NCBI RefSeq assembly: GCF_029338195.1
Contig: NZ_CP119779.1
Coordinates: 1,302,001 to 1,366,000, forward strand
Direction: 5' to 3'
DNA length: 64,000 nt
From: Haloarcula litorea
GTDB taxonomy: Archaea; Halobacteriota; Halobacteria; Halobacteriales; Haloarculaceae
Position 1 is the first letter of the stretch. Each line of letters starts with the position of its first letter. The translations under genes and the position numbers were made by a program. A model generated the notes under the pieces. The model was not told where the DNA came from. It searched no databases and saw nothing but the letters and a program-made list of their open reading frames with translations. Shown here piece after piece: positions 1 through 9,518 of the stretch.

Positions 1-480
1 GTACTTCGAGACGGTGCGCCGGGAGACGCCCAGCTCCTTCGCCAGGCGGCCCAGCGACCACTCCTTCTCCTCGCGGGCGTCGGCCAGCACCTCCGAGTCG
101 ATGTTGACGTAGAGCCCGCCCGGCGCGGCGTAGATGAGCGGCGGGACCTCCTCGACGAAGAGGTCCATCGCCGTGTCGGGCGACAGCACCGGGACGCCGT
201 GCCGGAAGTAGACCACGCCCGGCTTCAGCTCCTCGTCGCGGGTCCGGAGACCGACGACCATCGGTGTCGCGTTGAGGTAGGTGCCCAGCCGGCGCATCTC
301 CGCGCCGGTCCGGGCGTCGAAGGCGTCGATGTTGCCCAGGATCTTCACGAGCAGCACGTCCTCGCCGCGACGGGCCGCTACGTCGAAGCTCTTGGGCCGA
401 ATCGCACACCGGTCGCTCACCAGGAACCCCGCGTCCTCCAGCATCGCGGTGACGTTGCCGACCAGTGCGGACCGTGACAT
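1..480 (-). CDS. HTH-type transcriptional regulator (C-terminus outside window)
   Basis: The minus strand reads open from an ATG at 480 to the window start, giving the first 160 residues of a protein cut by the window edge. It begins [18 protein letters not shown]. An N-terminal nuclease-fold-like domain of about 120 residues leads to a helix-turn-helix whose recognition part reads [18 protein letters not shown] at the truncated end. This matches the conserved archaeal family of putative HTH regulators with a DUF1743-unrelated N-terminal domain (COG1395 type). It diverges from tiaS and shares a 127-bp intergenic region with it that contains an AT-rich stretch near 521-530. The DNA target is unknown. 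Confidence 0.75.
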   Translation of the reverse strand, partial: MSRSALVGNVTAMLEDAGFLVSDRCAIRPKSFDVAARRGEDVLLVKILGNIDAFDARTGAEMRRLGTYLNATPMVVGLRTRDEELKPGVVYFRHGVPVLSPDTAMDLFVEEVPPLIYAAPGGLYVNIDSEVLADAREEKEWSLGRLAKELGVSRRTVSKY

Positions 481-607
481 AGTTCTCAGTCCCTCTATGG
501 ACGGTAAGCCATTCACCAGTTATATGTATTGTGCCGTTTGCCGGTTCTCGCCGGCCGGTCGACCGCCGGACGAAAGGCGTTTGCCCGCCGGTTCGCTACC
601 GTCGACC

Positions 608-1873
608 GTGACGGTCGTCGGTCTCGACGATACGGACTCCCGGGAGACGGGGATGTGTACGACCTACGCCGCCGCCCGGCTGGCCGACGAGATCCGCGCC
701 GCCGGCGGGGCCGTCGAGCGGCTGCTCCTGGTGCGTCTGAACCCCGCCGTCGAGCACAAGACCCGCGGCAACGCGGCGCTTGCGGTCCACACCGACCTCG
801 ACGCCGACCGGGCGACCGAGCTGGTCCGCGAGACGCTCTCGCTGGCCCGGACCGACGACCCGCGGACGAACCCCGGCGCGGTCGTCGCCGACTGCGACCC
901 CGACGCAGTCCCCGAACGCGTCGCCGCGTTCGCGACGGCCGCCGTCCGCGAGATCCGGGACCGCGTCGCCGCGGCGACGCTGGCCGACCGGGTCGGGTTC
1001 GCCCGCGTCGAGCGGGGCAACGGCCGCGGCGTCGTGGGCGCGCTGGCGGCCGTCGGCGCGTGGCGCGCGCTCGACGACTGGACCTACGAGCACATCGCCT
1101 ACCGGGAACGGGAGCGCTGGGGGACCGACCGCGCGGTCGACGCCGACAGCGTCCGCGCCGCCGCCGACGAGCACTACCCGGCGGTCTGGGACACCGTCGA
1201 CCGCGCCTCGGGCTACCCGGTCTGTGTCCCCCGCACGCCCTGTCCCATCCTCTACGGGATCCGCGGCGACGACCCCGAGGCCTGCCGGGCCGTCGCCGCC
1301 GCCATCGAGAGCGAACCGGTCGCCGACGGCGCGACGTTCCTCACGAACCAGGGGACCGACGCCCACCTGCGGGCCGCCCCCGTCGACGCCGTCACCGACG
1401 ACAGCGCCTACCGCGTGACCGCGACCGTCGTCGACGGCCCCGAGACCCGTCGGGGCGGCCACGTCTTCCTGACCGTCGGCGACGGCGAGGCCACCCTCGA
1501 CTGTGCGGCCTTCGAGCCGACCAAGCGCTTCCGGGACCGGGTGCGGGCGCTCCGCGAGGGCGACCGCGTCACCGTCTGTGGGGAGGTGAGCGACGGGACG
1601 CTGAAACTGGAGAAGTTCGCCGTCCGCGACCCGGTGACGACCGAGCGGGTGACGCCGGACTGCCCCGACTGCGGCCGCTCGATGGCCTCGGCCGGTCGCG
1701 GGCAGGGCTACCGCTGCCGGGACTGTGGGACCAGCGCCGACGGGAAGGTCGACCGCCCGCTTGACCGCGAGATCGAGCGCGGGTGGTACGAGGTGCCGCC
1801 GGTGGCGCGGCGACACATCGCGAAGCCGCTGGTGCGGGGCGGGTTCGACGGCCGGGTACATCCGGAGCGGTGA
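608..1873 (+). CDS. tiaS: tRNA(Ile2) 2-agmatinylcytidine synthetase TiaS
   Basis: TiaS attaches agmatine to C34 of tRNA-Ile(CAU) using ATP so that it decodes AUA. The GTG at 608 gives 421 residues starting MTVVGLDDTDS, the typical N-terminus of the family. The order is the N-terminal GLDDTDSRETGMCTTY motif, the catalytic core, an OB-fold around residues 270-345 (HVFLTVGDGEATLDCAAFEP) and a C-terminal zinc ribbon with CPDCG and CRDCG near residues 350-380. Reading upstream of 608 is open but lacks family similarity. The last 45 bp of the gene are repeated at about 1984-2033 (see repeat). Confidence 0.9.
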   Translation: MTVVGLDDTDSRETGMCTTYAAARLADEIRAAGGAVERLLLVRLNPAVEHKTRGNAALAVHTDLDADRATELVRETLSLARTDDPRTNPGAVVADCDPDAVPERVAAFATAAVREIRDRVAAATLADRVGFARVERGNGRGVVGALAAVGAWRALDDWTYEHIAYRERERWGTDRAVDADSVRAAADEHYPAVWDTVDRASGYPVCVPRTPCPILYGIRGDDPEACRAVAAAIESEPVADGATFLTNQGTDAHLRAAPVDAVTDDSAYRVTATVVDGPETRRGGHVFLTVGDGEATLDCAAFEPTKRFRDRVRALREGDRVTVCGEVSDGTLKLEKFAVRDPVTTERVTPDCPDCGRSMASAGRGQGYRCRDCGTSADGKVDRPLDREIERGWYEVPPVARRHIAKPLVRGGFDGRVHPER

Positions 1874-2034
1874 GGCGACGTGCCGGCCACGAGCGGAGCG
1901 AGTGGCCGCTTTTTCGCCCACGTTTTTCGAGGAGCGGTCGGCGAGCGGAGCGAGCCGACCCGACGCTGAAAAAGGTGGTCGGGGAGCCGCTGGTGCGTGG
2001 CGGGTTCGACGGCCGGATACACCTGGCGCGGTGA
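1829..2034. repeat. Duplicated tiaS 3' end flanking a dispersed intergenic element
   Basis: The final codons of tiaS (about 1829-1873) recur with few differences at about 1984-2034, including the stop codon. Between them lies an element of about 110 bp with GAGCGGAGCGAG repeats and the segments TTTTTCGCCCACGTTTTTCG and GACGCTGAAAAAGGTGGTCG. The same element, in the opposite orientation, forms the spacer of the 170-bp tandem repeats at 17.1-17.8 kb, where a gene 5' end is duplicated instead. The element therefore appears to be a dispersed haloarchaeal intergenic repeat whose insertion duplicates adjacent coding sequence. Confidence 0.7.
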
Positions 2035-2149
2035 ACGGCTCGGTCCGTGCGATACCGCGAGTGATACTCCGGGTAGGCACGGCGAACCGCTCGCCCGTCG
2101 CCGGGTTATGGGCGCTATAACAAGGGTGGTGGCCGGGATAGCGAGGCGT

Positions 2150-2362
2150 ATGGGAGCAGAGTGGTGCCCGGATACCGCGGCTGGCCCGCCGGTACCGACC
2201 GACGAGTTCGGCGAGGTGTCGCTGGTCACCGAACTCGAACCGACGGCCGACGGCGAGCGCCGGGCGATGCTGTACCCGAGCGATCAGCCGGGACACGAGA
2301 TCGCCACCCGCTGGCTCGCGATCTCGGCCGACGCGCTGATCGATCTCGACAGCGTTCGGTAG
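2150..2362 (+). CDS. Small haloarchaeal protein, DUF7511-like
   Basis: ATG at 2150 gives 70 residues, beginning MGAEWCPDTAAGPP. It is acidic and soluble. The C-terminal part (ATRWLAISADALIDLDSVR) parallels that of the next small gene ([19 protein letters not shown]), so the two are tandem paralogues. I believe both belong to a haloarchaeal domain of unknown function of the DUF7511 type, but this assignment is from memory of the sequence style. No catalytic motif is visible. Confidence 0.6.
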   Translation: MGAEWCPDTAAGPPVPTDEFGEVSLVTELEPTADGERRAMLYPSDQPGHEIATRWLAISADALIDLDSVR

Positions 2363-2419
2363 TCCCTTCTCTCGATAATCGACCGGTAACAATACGCTCA
2401 CACCGTGAGCCGTCTCGGT

Positions 2420-2623
2420 ATGGGAACCGATCACTCGTCGGCCACGGGCGGAACCCCGTCACCCGACCCCGACGAGGGCGTGCTACCGGCCGTCGTCAGA
2501 CACCGCTCCGACGGCACCGAGCGGTACATCTGCTACGCCGCCGACGTGGACGCCGAGGACGTCGACTCGCAGTGGTTCTCCGTCGACGCCGACGTCCCGG
2601 TGTCGCTGCTCGTCTGGCGCTAG
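2420..2623 (+). CDS. Small haloarchaeal protein, paralogue of the 2150 gene
   Basis: ATG at 2420 gives 67 residues starting MGTDHSSATGG; an upstream GTG at 2405 is possible. It shares the pattern (T/S)-R/Q-W-hydrophobic-x-x-x-A-D with the preceding small protein and lies 57 bp behind it. Its stop codon overlaps the 3' end of the convergent threonine-synthase-like gene by 4 bp. Function unknown; no motif beyond the shared C-terminal pattern. Confidence 0.55.
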   Translation: MGTDHSSATGGTPSPDPDEGVLPAVVRHRSDGTERYICYAADVDAEDVDSQWFSVDADVPVSLLVWR

Positions 2624-3687
2624 GCGTTCCGGCCGGTGAGCGCCACCACCACGTCGTCCTCGGGAGCGACGACGCCGCGCTCGCGGAACCGTTCGAGCGC
2701 CGCCGTCGCCGTCGCGCAGGTCGGCTCGACGTGCAGTCCCGACTCCGAGAGCCGATCGTGGGCGCGCTCGGTCGCCGCGGCGTCGACGGCGATCGCGTCG
2801 CCGTCGGTCGCCTCGACCGCCGTCAAGAGCTGCTCCCCGCGGGCGGGGTCGCGGATCTGGATGCCGTCGGCGACGGCGTTGTGCCCGGCGGGCTCGGCCG
2901 CGTCGCCGTGCAGGGCGTCGGCGACCGGGCTCGCGCCGGCCGCCTGCGCGCCCAGGAGCCGCGGCACGTCGTCGACCAGCCCCGCCGCTTCGAGCGCGCG
3001 AAAGCCCCGGTAGGCACCCAGGAACAGCGTCCCGTGGCCCAGCGGCGTCACGACCGCGTCGGGGCTCTCCCAGCCGCGCTGGGCGGCCAGCTCGTAGGCG
3101 ACGGTGGCCGTCCCCGCGAAGAAGGCGGGGCTCCAGGCGTGGCTGGCGTAGTAGCCCGCGCCGGCCTCGACGGCGTCGACGCAGGCGTCGGTCACGGCCT
3201 GGCGGTCGCCCTCGACGGCCACCACGTCGGCCCCGGTCCGTTCGATGCGACGGCGCTTCTCCGCCTTGGCGTCGGCCGGGACGTAGATCTCGGCGTCCAG
3301 CCCCGCCCGGGCGGCGTAACTGGCGACCGCCAGGCCGGCGTTGCCCGAGGAGTCCTCGACGACGCGGTCGGCCCCGACCGCAAGCGCCTCCGCGACGACC
3401 GTCGCCGCGCCCCGGTCCTTGAAACTCCCCGTCGGGTGGAGGAACTCCAGCTTGAACGTCGCGTCCCACGCGGGCGCGTCGACCAGCGGCGTCCACCCCT
3501 CGCCCAGCGTGACGCGGGTGTCCATCGGCAGGAAGTCGGCGAACGCCCAGATTCCGGCGTCGCGGTCGAACGGCCGCGGGTCCCCATCGGGCAGCGGCCG
3601 GTCGCGGTAGTCCAGCGCGTGGCCGCAGTCACAGCGCCACGGCCCGTCGCGGGCGTACTCGCGGCCGCAGGCCTCGCAGTACAGCAT
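2620..3687 (-). CDS. Threonine synthase-like PLP enzyme
   Basis: ATG at 3687 gives 355 residues. The N-terminus [19 protein letters not shown] is a zinc-ribbon-like element usual in archaeal threonine synthases, followed by the fold-type II PLP-enzyme core. [10 protein letters not shown] near residue 90 holds the PLP-binding lysine, SSGNAGLA is the phosphate or substrate loop, and [11 protein letters not shown] is the glycine-rich phosphate-binding segment. Threonine synthase converts O-phosphohomoserine to threonine. The segment [14 protein letters not shown] fits the family, but haloarchaea have several paralogues, so the substrate is not certain. It is convergent with the small genes upstream and divergent from uvrB. 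Confidence 0.75.
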   Translation of the reverse strand: MLYCEACGREYARDGPWRCDCGHALDYRDRPLPDGDPRPFDRDAGIWAFADFLPMDTRVTLGEGWTPLVDAPAWDATFKLEFLHPTGSFKDRGAATVVAEALAVGADRVVEDSSGNAGLAVASYAARAGLDAEIYVPADAKAEKRRRIERTGADVVAVEGDRQAVTDACVDAVEAGAGYYASHAWSPAFFAGTATVAYELAAQRGWESPDAVVTPLGHGTLFLGAYRGFRALEAAGLVDDVPRLLGAQAAGASPVADALHGDAAEPAGHNAVADGIQIRDPARGEQLLTAVEATDGDAIAVDAAATERAHDRLSESGLHVEPTCATATAALERFRERGVVAPEDDVVVALTGRNA

Positions 3688-3866
3688 ACCCCGACCGCCG
3701 TGCCGGACGGTCAAAAGGTGAGGGGACGCGACGCGGTGTGTCGCTGTCCGCGCTCTCCGGTCGGTCGCTGCGCCACGGCTCACTCCGTTCGCCGTTCCGC
3801 TTCGAGGTTCTTTGCTTCGCTCAGAACCTCGCTAGCCTCAAGTCGCTCCAACCCCACCGTCTGGTA

Positions 3867-5930
3867 ATGAGCGACGCCGGAGGTCCCCTCTCGATCGACC
3901 GACCCGACGCCGACAGCGAGTTCCGCGTCGACGCCCCGTTCGACCCCGCCGGCGACCAGCCCGAGGCCATCGAGCAGCTGGCCGAGGGGTTCCGGCAGGG
4001 GATGGAGAAACAGACCCTGCTGGGCGTGACGGGGTCGGGCAAGACCAACACCGTCTCCTGGGTCGTCGAGGAGATCCAGCAGCCGACGCTGGTCATCGCC
4101 CACAACAAGACGCTGGCGGCCCAGCTCTACGAGGAGTTCCGGGACCTCTTCCCGGACAACGCCGTCGAGTACTTCGTCTCCTACTACGACTACTACCAGC
4201 CCGAGGCCTACGTCGAGCAGACGGACACCTTCATCGACAAGGACGCCTCGATCAACGACGAGATCGACCGGCTGCGCCACTCCGCGACCCGGTCGCTGCT
4301 GACCCGGGACGACGTCATCGTCGTGGCCTCGGTCTCGGCCATCTACGGGCTGGGCGACCCGCGCAACTACGTCGACATGTCCCTCTCGCTGGAGGTGGGC
4401 CAGGAGATCGAACGGGACGAACTGCTCTCGCGGCTGGTGGACCTGAACTACGAGCGCAACGACGTGGACTTCACGCAGGGCACCTTCCGCGTTCGCGGGG
4501 ACACGCTGGAGATCTACCCGATGTACGGCCGCTACGCCGTCCGCGTGGAGTTCTGGGGCGACGAGATCGACCGGATGCTGAAGGTCGATCCGCTGGAGGG
4601 GGAGGTGAAAAGCGAGGAGCCCGCGGCGCTGATCCACCCGGCGGAACACTACTCGATCCCCGAGCAACGGCTGGAACGGGCAATCGAGGAGATCGAGGAA
4701 CTGCTCGAACAGCGCATCCGCTACTTCGAGCGGCAGGGCGACCACGTCGCCGCCCAGCGCATCGAGGAGCGCACCCGGTTCGACATCGAGATGATGGAGG
4801 AGACGGGCTACTGTTCGGGCATCGAGAACTACTCGGTCCACCTCTCGGACCGCGAGAGCGGCGAGGCCCCCTACACGCTGCTGGACTACTTCCCCGAGGA
4901 CTTCCTCACCGTCGTCGACGAGTCCCACCAGACCCTGCCACAGATCCGCGGGCAGTTCGAGGGCGACAAGTCCCGCAAGGAGAGCCTCGTCGAGAACGGC
5001 TTCCGGCTCCCCACGGCGTTCGACAACCGCCCGCTGACCTTCCAGGAGTTCGAGGCGAAGACCGACCAGACGCTGTACGTCTCGGCGACGCCGGGCGACT
5101 ACGAGCGCGAGGAGTCGGCGCAGGTCGTCGAACAGATCGTCCGCCCGACCCACCTCGTCGACCCGGCCGTCGAGGTCGCGGACGCCACCGGCCAGGTCGA
5201 GGACCTGCTGGACCGCATCGACGGCCGGATCGAACGGGACGAGCGCGTGCTCGTCACGACACTCACCAAACGGATGGCCGAGGACCTCACCGAGTACCTG
5301 GAGGAGTCCGGCGTCGACGTGGCGTACATGCACGACGAGACGGACACGCTGGAGCGCCACGAACTCATCCGCTCGCTGCGGCTGGGCGAGATCGACGTGC
5401 TCGTCGGGATCAACCTCCTGCGGGAGGGGCTGGACATCCCCGAGGTGTCGCTGGTCGCGATCCTCGACGCCGACCAGGAGGGGTTCCTGCGGTCGGAGAC
5501 GACGCTGGTCCAGACGATGGGGCGGGCGGCCCGCAACGTCAACGGCGAGGTGGTGCTGTACGCCGACGACACCAGTTCGGCGATGGAGTCGGCCATCGAG
5601 GAGACCCAGCGCCGCCGGCGCATCCAGCAGGCCTACAACGAGGAGCACGGCTTCGAGCCGACGACCATCGAGAAGGAGGTCGGCGAGACGACCCTCCCCG
5701 GGAGCGAGACCGACACCAGCGACGTGGCCGGCGACGGCCCGAGCGACGCCGACGAGGCCGCCCGGCAGGTCGAGCGCCTCGAAGACCGGATGGAAGAGGC
5801 CGCCAACAACCTGGAGTTCGAGCTCGCGGCGGACATCCGCGACCGGATCCGCGAACTGCGCGAGGAGTTCGACCTCGTCGGCGGCGAGGACGAGGACGGC
5901 GGCGTCCCGGCTCCGGGCCCCGAGTTCTGA
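3867..5930 (+). CDS. uvrB: Excinuclease ABC subunit B
   Basis: UvrB is the damage-verifying helicase-like subunit of UvrABC nucleotide excision repair. ATG at 3867 gives 687 residues. Visible motifs are Walker A GVTGSGKT (about residue 47), the beta-hairpin [11 protein letters not shown] that probes damaged strands, [13 protein letters not shown], the helicase motif GRAARN, and a C-terminal UVR domain ([18 protein letters not shown]) that contacts UvrC or UvrA. Full length for the family. Reading upstream to 3738 is open, but family similarity begins near the chosen start. It stands alone, divergent from the threonine-synthase-like gene. Confidence 0.95.
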   Translation: MSDAGGPLSIDRPDADSEFRVDAPFDPAGDQPEAIEQLAEGFRQGMEKQTLLGVTGSGKTNTVSWVVEEIQQPTLVIAHNKTLAAQLYEEFRDLFPDNAVEYFVSYYDYYQPEAYVEQTDTFIDKDASINDEIDRLRHSATRSLLTRDDVIVVASVSAIYGLGDPRNYVDMSLSLEVGQEIERDELLSRLVDLNYERNDVDFTQGTFRVRGDTLEIYPMYGRYAVRVEFWGDEIDRMLKVDPLEGEVKSEEPAALIHPAEHYSIPEQRLERAIEEIEELLEQRIRYFERQGDHVAAQRIEERTRFDIEMMEETGYCSGIENYSVHLSDRESGEAPYTLLDYFPEDFLTVVDESHQTLPQIRGQFEGDKSRKESLVENGFRLPTAFDNRPLTFQEFEAKTDQTLYVSATPGDYEREESAQVVEQIVRPTHLVDPAVEVADATGQVEDLLDRIDGRIERDERVLVTTLTKRMAEDLTEYLEESGVDVAYMHDETDTLERHELIRSLRLGEIDVLVGINLLREGLDIPEVSLVAILDADQEGFLRSETTLVQTMGRAARNVNGEVVLYADDTSSAMESAIEETQRRRRIQQAYNEEHGFEPTTIEKEVGETTLPGSETDTSDVAGDGPSDADEAARQVERLEDRMEEAANNLEFELAADIRDRIRELREEFDLVGGEDEDGGVPAPGPEF

Positions 5931-6024
5931 CGCGCGCGCCGGGAATCGGGGGAACAGTTAACACGAGACCTGTAACTAACTGTAAGTAACCGACGCGGTC
6001 GAAACGTCCCGTCGGTGCCACACC

Positions 6025-7542
6025 ATGGACGTCACAGACCTGTCGCGGCGGTTCGCACCCAGCGGCCTCGTCGTCGCCGGCCTGGGGTTTCTCCTGACTC
6101 GCTTCACCGTCACGCTGGCGGCCTACGACGACCCCGTCCGGTTCGTCGTGGGCGGACTGGTCCCGCTGGCGCTGGGCCTGGGCCTGTCGGCGTTCGGCGT
6201 CGCCCTGGTCGTGGGCGACTTCGACCCTGCGTTCGCCCGGACCGTCGTCGCGTGGTGTGTCGGCGGCGCGACGGCGATGCTGGTCCTGGTCGTCCTGACG
6301 CTGGTGGGCAACGGGACGAACTTCGCGATGGAGCCGATGCGCTCCCAGACGTACCTCGCGAACTTCCTCATCGGCGGGAGCGTCGGCGGCGCGCTGACGG
6401 GCGTCTACGCCGGGCGGGCCGCCCGCCAGCGCCGCGAACTGGAGCGACAGACCGGCCGCCTGGAGATGGTGACCCGGCTGTTGCGCGACGAGGTCCTCAA
6501 CGCCGTGACGGTCATCCGCGGCCGGGCGGAGGTGCTGCGGTCGACCCACGACACCGACTCCGCGGCGGCCATCGAGCGACGGACCGACGACGTGGCGACG
6601 ACCGTCGAGAACGTGAAACACATCACGCGGGACGGGGACGCGCTGGGCGCGCTGGACGCCGTCCGCGTCGTCCCCTGCGTGCGCCGGGCCGTCGAGACCG
6701 TCCGGGCGCGGTATCCCGACGCGCGGGTCACGCTGGACGTGGCGGTCGACGACGACGTCACCGTCTGGGCGAACCCGCTGGTCGAGGAGGCCGTCGTCCA
6801 CCTGGTGGAGAACGCGGTCGTCTACAGCGAGGCGGCGACGCCGCTCGCCGAGGTGCGCGTGACCGCCGGGCGGTCGGCCGTCGCGGTCAGCGTCGCCGAC
6901 GACGGTCCCGGGCTCCCGGAGCGCCAGCAGGACCTCATCGAGCGCGAGGCGGTGGCGACGTACGCGGACCGCGAGACGGGGTTCGGGCTGAACCTCGTGC
7001 GCCTGCTCGCCGGGAGCTACGGCGGGAGCCTGTCGGCGACCGTCGACGACGGGACGACCGTGACGCTGACGCTGCGCCGCGCCGACGCGACGGCCGACGA
7101 CGGTGCCGACGCGCTGTCCCGGCGACGCCTCGCCCTGGTCGTCGCCGCCTCGCTGGCCGCCGGCGGGGTGATGGGTGGGGTCGTGCAGGCGGCCGGCGGC
7201 GGGGTCCCGATCATCGGCGCGCTCTACGGCGCGACAAGCGAGTCCGTGGGCTGGGTGACCCACGAGTTCCACAGCGTCGTCTTCGGGCTGACCTACGCGG
7301 CGCTCCTCCGGGCGGTGCCGTCGACGGTCGACGAGCGGGTCCGTGACTACGGCGTCGCCGTCGGGCTGGCCGTCGCACTGTGGCTCGTGGCGGCCGGGCT
7401 GGTGATGCCGCTGTGGCTCCGGGCCGTCGGCGTCGCCGCACCGCTGCCGAACCTGACGGTCGCGACCCTCGGGGGCCACCTCTGCTGGGGCGTGACGCTG
7501 GCGGGGCTGTACCGCCACGGCTCCCGCTGGCTGTCCGAGTAG
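6025..7542 (+). CDS. Histidine-kinase-like membrane protein lacking the phosphoacceptor His
   Basis: 505 residues. Four predicted membrane segments occupy residues 10-130, followed by a coiled linker, a kinase-like dimerisation helix and an ATPase domain. The ATPase has an N-box (HLVENAVVYS), G1 (DDGPGLP) and G2 (GFGLNLV). The helix that in haloarchaeal kinases reads RHxxRN here reads LLRDEVLNAVTVIRGRAE, so the usual phosphoacceptor histidine is absent. A further C-terminal region (about 370-505) has four to five hydrophobic segments, unusual after an HATPase domain. It may bind ATP without autophosphorylation, or act on a partner protein. No response regulator gene is adjacent. Confidence 0.75.
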   Translation: MDVTDLSRRFAPSGLVVAGLGFLLTRFTVTLAAYDDPVRFVVGGLVPLALGLGLSAFGVALVVGDFDPAFARTVVAWCVGGATAMLVLVVLTLVGNGTNFAMEPMRSQTYLANFLIGGSVGGALTGVYAGRAARQRRELERQTGRLEMVTRLLRDEVLNAVTVIRGRAEVLRSTHDTDSAAAIERRTDDVATTVENVKHITRDGDALGALDAVRVVPCVRRAVETVRARYPDARVTLDVAVDDDVTVWANPLVEEAVVHLVENAVVYSEAATPLAEVRVTAGRSAVAVSVADDGPGLPERQQDLIEREAVATYADRETGFGLNLVRLLAGSYGGSLSATVDDGTTVTLTLRRADATADDGADALSRRRLALVVAASLAAGGVMGGVVQAAGGGVPIIGALYGATSESVGWVTHEFHSVVFGLTYAALLRAVPSTVDERVRDYGVAVGLAVALWLVAAGLVMPLWLRAVGVAAPLPNLTVATLGGHLCWGVTLAGLYRHGSRWLSE

Positions 7543-7642
7543 TCCCCTCCGACCGCAGCGACAGCCGCGCTCGCCCCGGTCACGCCGCTCCGCCCGTCCG
7601 AAGCCGGGTCGACGGTCCGTCGCCGGTGGCGACGAGGCGTGG

Positions 7643-8944
7643 TCAGCCGGTCCGTGCGACGACGGTCCGGGCGGCGAGGTCGCCCAGCCGCTGGTCGCGC
7701 TCCGTCACCAGGACCAGCAGGACGCCGAGCCCGTACAGGAACGCGGCGTCGAGGGGGCGCAACACGTTCCGGACGAGCGCGTCGCCGGCGGTGATCGGCC
7801 GCCCGGTCTGCCGAACGACGCGCAGGCCCCGCAGCCGCTTGCCCAGCGTCTGTCCGGTGAGCGTCTCCAGCGCGACGTGGTAGGCCAGCCAGCCGGCGAC
7901 GGCGGCGGCGAGCGCCGCCAGCCCGAGCGTCGTGTCCCCGACCCCGCTGACCGCCTCGCCGGCCGCGACGGTGGCGACGGCTCCGCCCGCGGCGAAGACG
8001 CCGCCGACCACGAGGTCGAGCAGCGCCGCCGCCGCCCGACGGCCCAGCGCCGAGGTCCCGTCGTCGGTCTCGCCCGGGAGGTCGCTGGCCGCGACCCCCT
8101 CGTCGGACCCGCCGAGCCCGACCTCCGGGAGCGTCGCCGCCGCCGCGTCCTCGTGGGTCGTCCCCGCACGGAGCCACTTCGAGACGTGGGCCGCCCGGAC
8201 GGCGAGCCCGCGCTCGCGCGCCAGCCGGGCGAGGCCGCCCAGGTGGCCCTTCCCGGTGACCAGCACCGCGTCCCCGTAGCCGCGCTCGGCCGACAGCCGC
8301 TCGATCCGGTCGAGCATCACCTCGTTGCGGTCCTGGACGGTGACGACGACGGCGGCGAGAAACGACAGGACGCCGACGAACACCAGCGGGGCCGAGAGGA
8401 GTCCGGCGAGGTGGGCGGCGACGGCACCCGCGAGGCCGAGCAGGGCCAGCGCCACGCCCGGATAGCGGTACCCCTCGCGGCGGGCGAGGACCGGCACCAG
8501 CCCGCCGCCCAGCGCCAGCGCCGCCGTGACGGCCGTCGCGACCGGGGCGAGCCACGCGACGCCCGCGAGCAGGAGCCAACTGAGGGCGGCGACGGGGAGC
8601 GAGGCGTCCCGCATCTGGAGGTGCGGGTGGTCGTCGACGCGGTGGACCGGGAGGTCGCGCTCGGCGGCGACGGCCCGCGCCGCGACGACTTCCGTCGGCA
8701 ACAGGTCGCGGACGAACAGGACGTACAGCGGCGCGTACACGAGCAGCTGCAGCAGCATCGCGCCCAGCAGGTACGTCGGGACGCGGGCGAGCAGGCGACC
8801 GAACAGCCACGGGTCGTCGAGGTCGCGCGGGTACTCGATGAACAGGGCGTCGGCGTCGTCGACGAACGCCGACAGCTCTCCGGTGACCTTCCCGCGGCGG
8901 TCCATGTGGATGACGCCGAACAGGCCGAGCGTGGAGGGCGGCAT
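7643..8944 (-). CDS. RDD-family membrane protein with TraB/PrgY-like N-terminus
   Basis: ATG at 8944 gives 433 residues. The first 45 residues (LGLFGVIHMDRRGKV, then DDADALFIEYPRD) resemble the start of TraB/PrgY-type domains. A central block with several membrane helices follows, then a soluble stretch (DRNEVMLDRIERL, DAVLVTGKGHLGG) that also fits TraB-like proteins. From about residue 310 an RDD domain is clear: GQTLGKRLRGLRVVRQTG and the final RDQRLGDLAARTVV. The role is unknown; RDD proteins are often small-solute or ion transport-related. The fusion of these two parts is an inference from motif order. Confidence 0.65.
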   Translation of the reverse strand: MPPSTLGLFGVIHMDRRGKVTGELSAFVDDADALFIEYPRDLDDPWLFGRLLARVPTYLLGAMLLQLLVYAPLYVLFVRDLLPTEVVAARAVAAERDLPVHRVDDHPHLQMRDASLPVAALSWLLLAGVAWLAPVATAVTAALALGGGLVPVLARREGYRYPGVALALLGLAGAVAAHLAGLLSAPLVFVGVLSFLAAVVVTVQDRNEVMLDRIERLSAERGYGDAVLVTGKGHLGGLARLARERGLAVRAAHVSKWLRAGTTHEDAAAATLPEVGLGGSDEGVAASDLPGETDDGTSALGRRAAAALLDLVVGGVFAAGGAVATVAAGEAVSGVGDTTLGLAALAAAVAGWLAYHVALETLTGQTLGKRLRGLRVVRQTGRPITAGDALVRNVLRPLDAAFLYGLGVLLVLVTERDQRLGDLAARTVVARTG

Positions 8945-8988
8945 AGGTGAGGGACCGTCCGACACGGTGGAAGTACTTGCGACTCCGG

Positions 8989-9417
8989 TCAACAGCGACG
9001 CTGCTCGGTCACGTCCTGCTCGACCGAAAGCAGGGCGGTCCGGTTCGGCGCGACGAAGTAGCGCGTCTTCGTCGCCGCCCCGTCCAGCGAGCACTCCCCG
9101 TCGAAGGAGACGCTGTATCCGACCGTGGCGTCGACGAACGCGCCGGTCGCGTTCCGGTCGGTGACCGCTGCCTCGGCCGGCCGGAGGATGCCGAACGAGA
9201 GGTCCGAGAGGTGCTCGCGGTCCGCGAGCGCGTCCCGGACCCGGGCCTTCTCGGCGTCGATGGCCCGGTCCGCGGCCGTCGCGTTCGACATCGCGGCCGG
9301 GGTCCGCGTGGGCGTGTCCGTCGGCGTCGGTTCGGCGGTCGTCGCGGGCTCGCCGGACGGCGACCCGAGGCAGCCGGCGGTCACGAGGAGGACTGCGATC
9401 AGCGCGGCGCGGCGCAT
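8989..9417 (-). CDS. Secreted lipoprotein, haloarchaeal
   Basis: ATG at 9417 gives 142 residues. The signal peptide MRRAALIAVLLVTAGCLG ends in a lipobox with Cys16, followed by a Thr/Pro-rich linker (TPTDTPTRTPA) typical of haloarchaeal lipoproteins. The mature part has no recognised domain but contains two further cysteines, one of them the C-terminal residue. It would be anchored outside the membrane. It lies between the RDD protein and the NAPRTase gene, all on the minus strand, with spacings that do not force one operon. Confidence 0.65.
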   Translation of the reverse strand: MRRAALIAVLLVTAGCLGSPSGEPATTAEPTPTDTPTRTPAAMSNATAADRAIDAEKARVRDALADREHLSDLSFGILRPAEAAVTDRNATGAFVDATVGYSVSFDGECSLDGAATKTRYFVAPNRTALLSVEQDVTEQRRC

Positions 9418-9518
9418 ACCCGGGGGTGCACCCGGTCCGGGTAAGTGTTTTCTCCCGGTGCGCGACGGCGACGGGGGCACGGCGGGACGGCCCACTGCCG
9501 CGGACGTGGCCGGCCCCC

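Noticed and set aside
596-2434. Long minus-strand open frame of 612 codons over tiaS
   Set aside because: It is the antisense shadow of GC-rich coding DNA; composition is Arg/Gly/Val/Asp low complexity and the plus strand has the full TiaS motif set.
3780-5648. 622-codon open frame opposite uvrB
   Set aside because: Antisense artefact of high third-position GC; UvrB is unmistakable on the plus strand.
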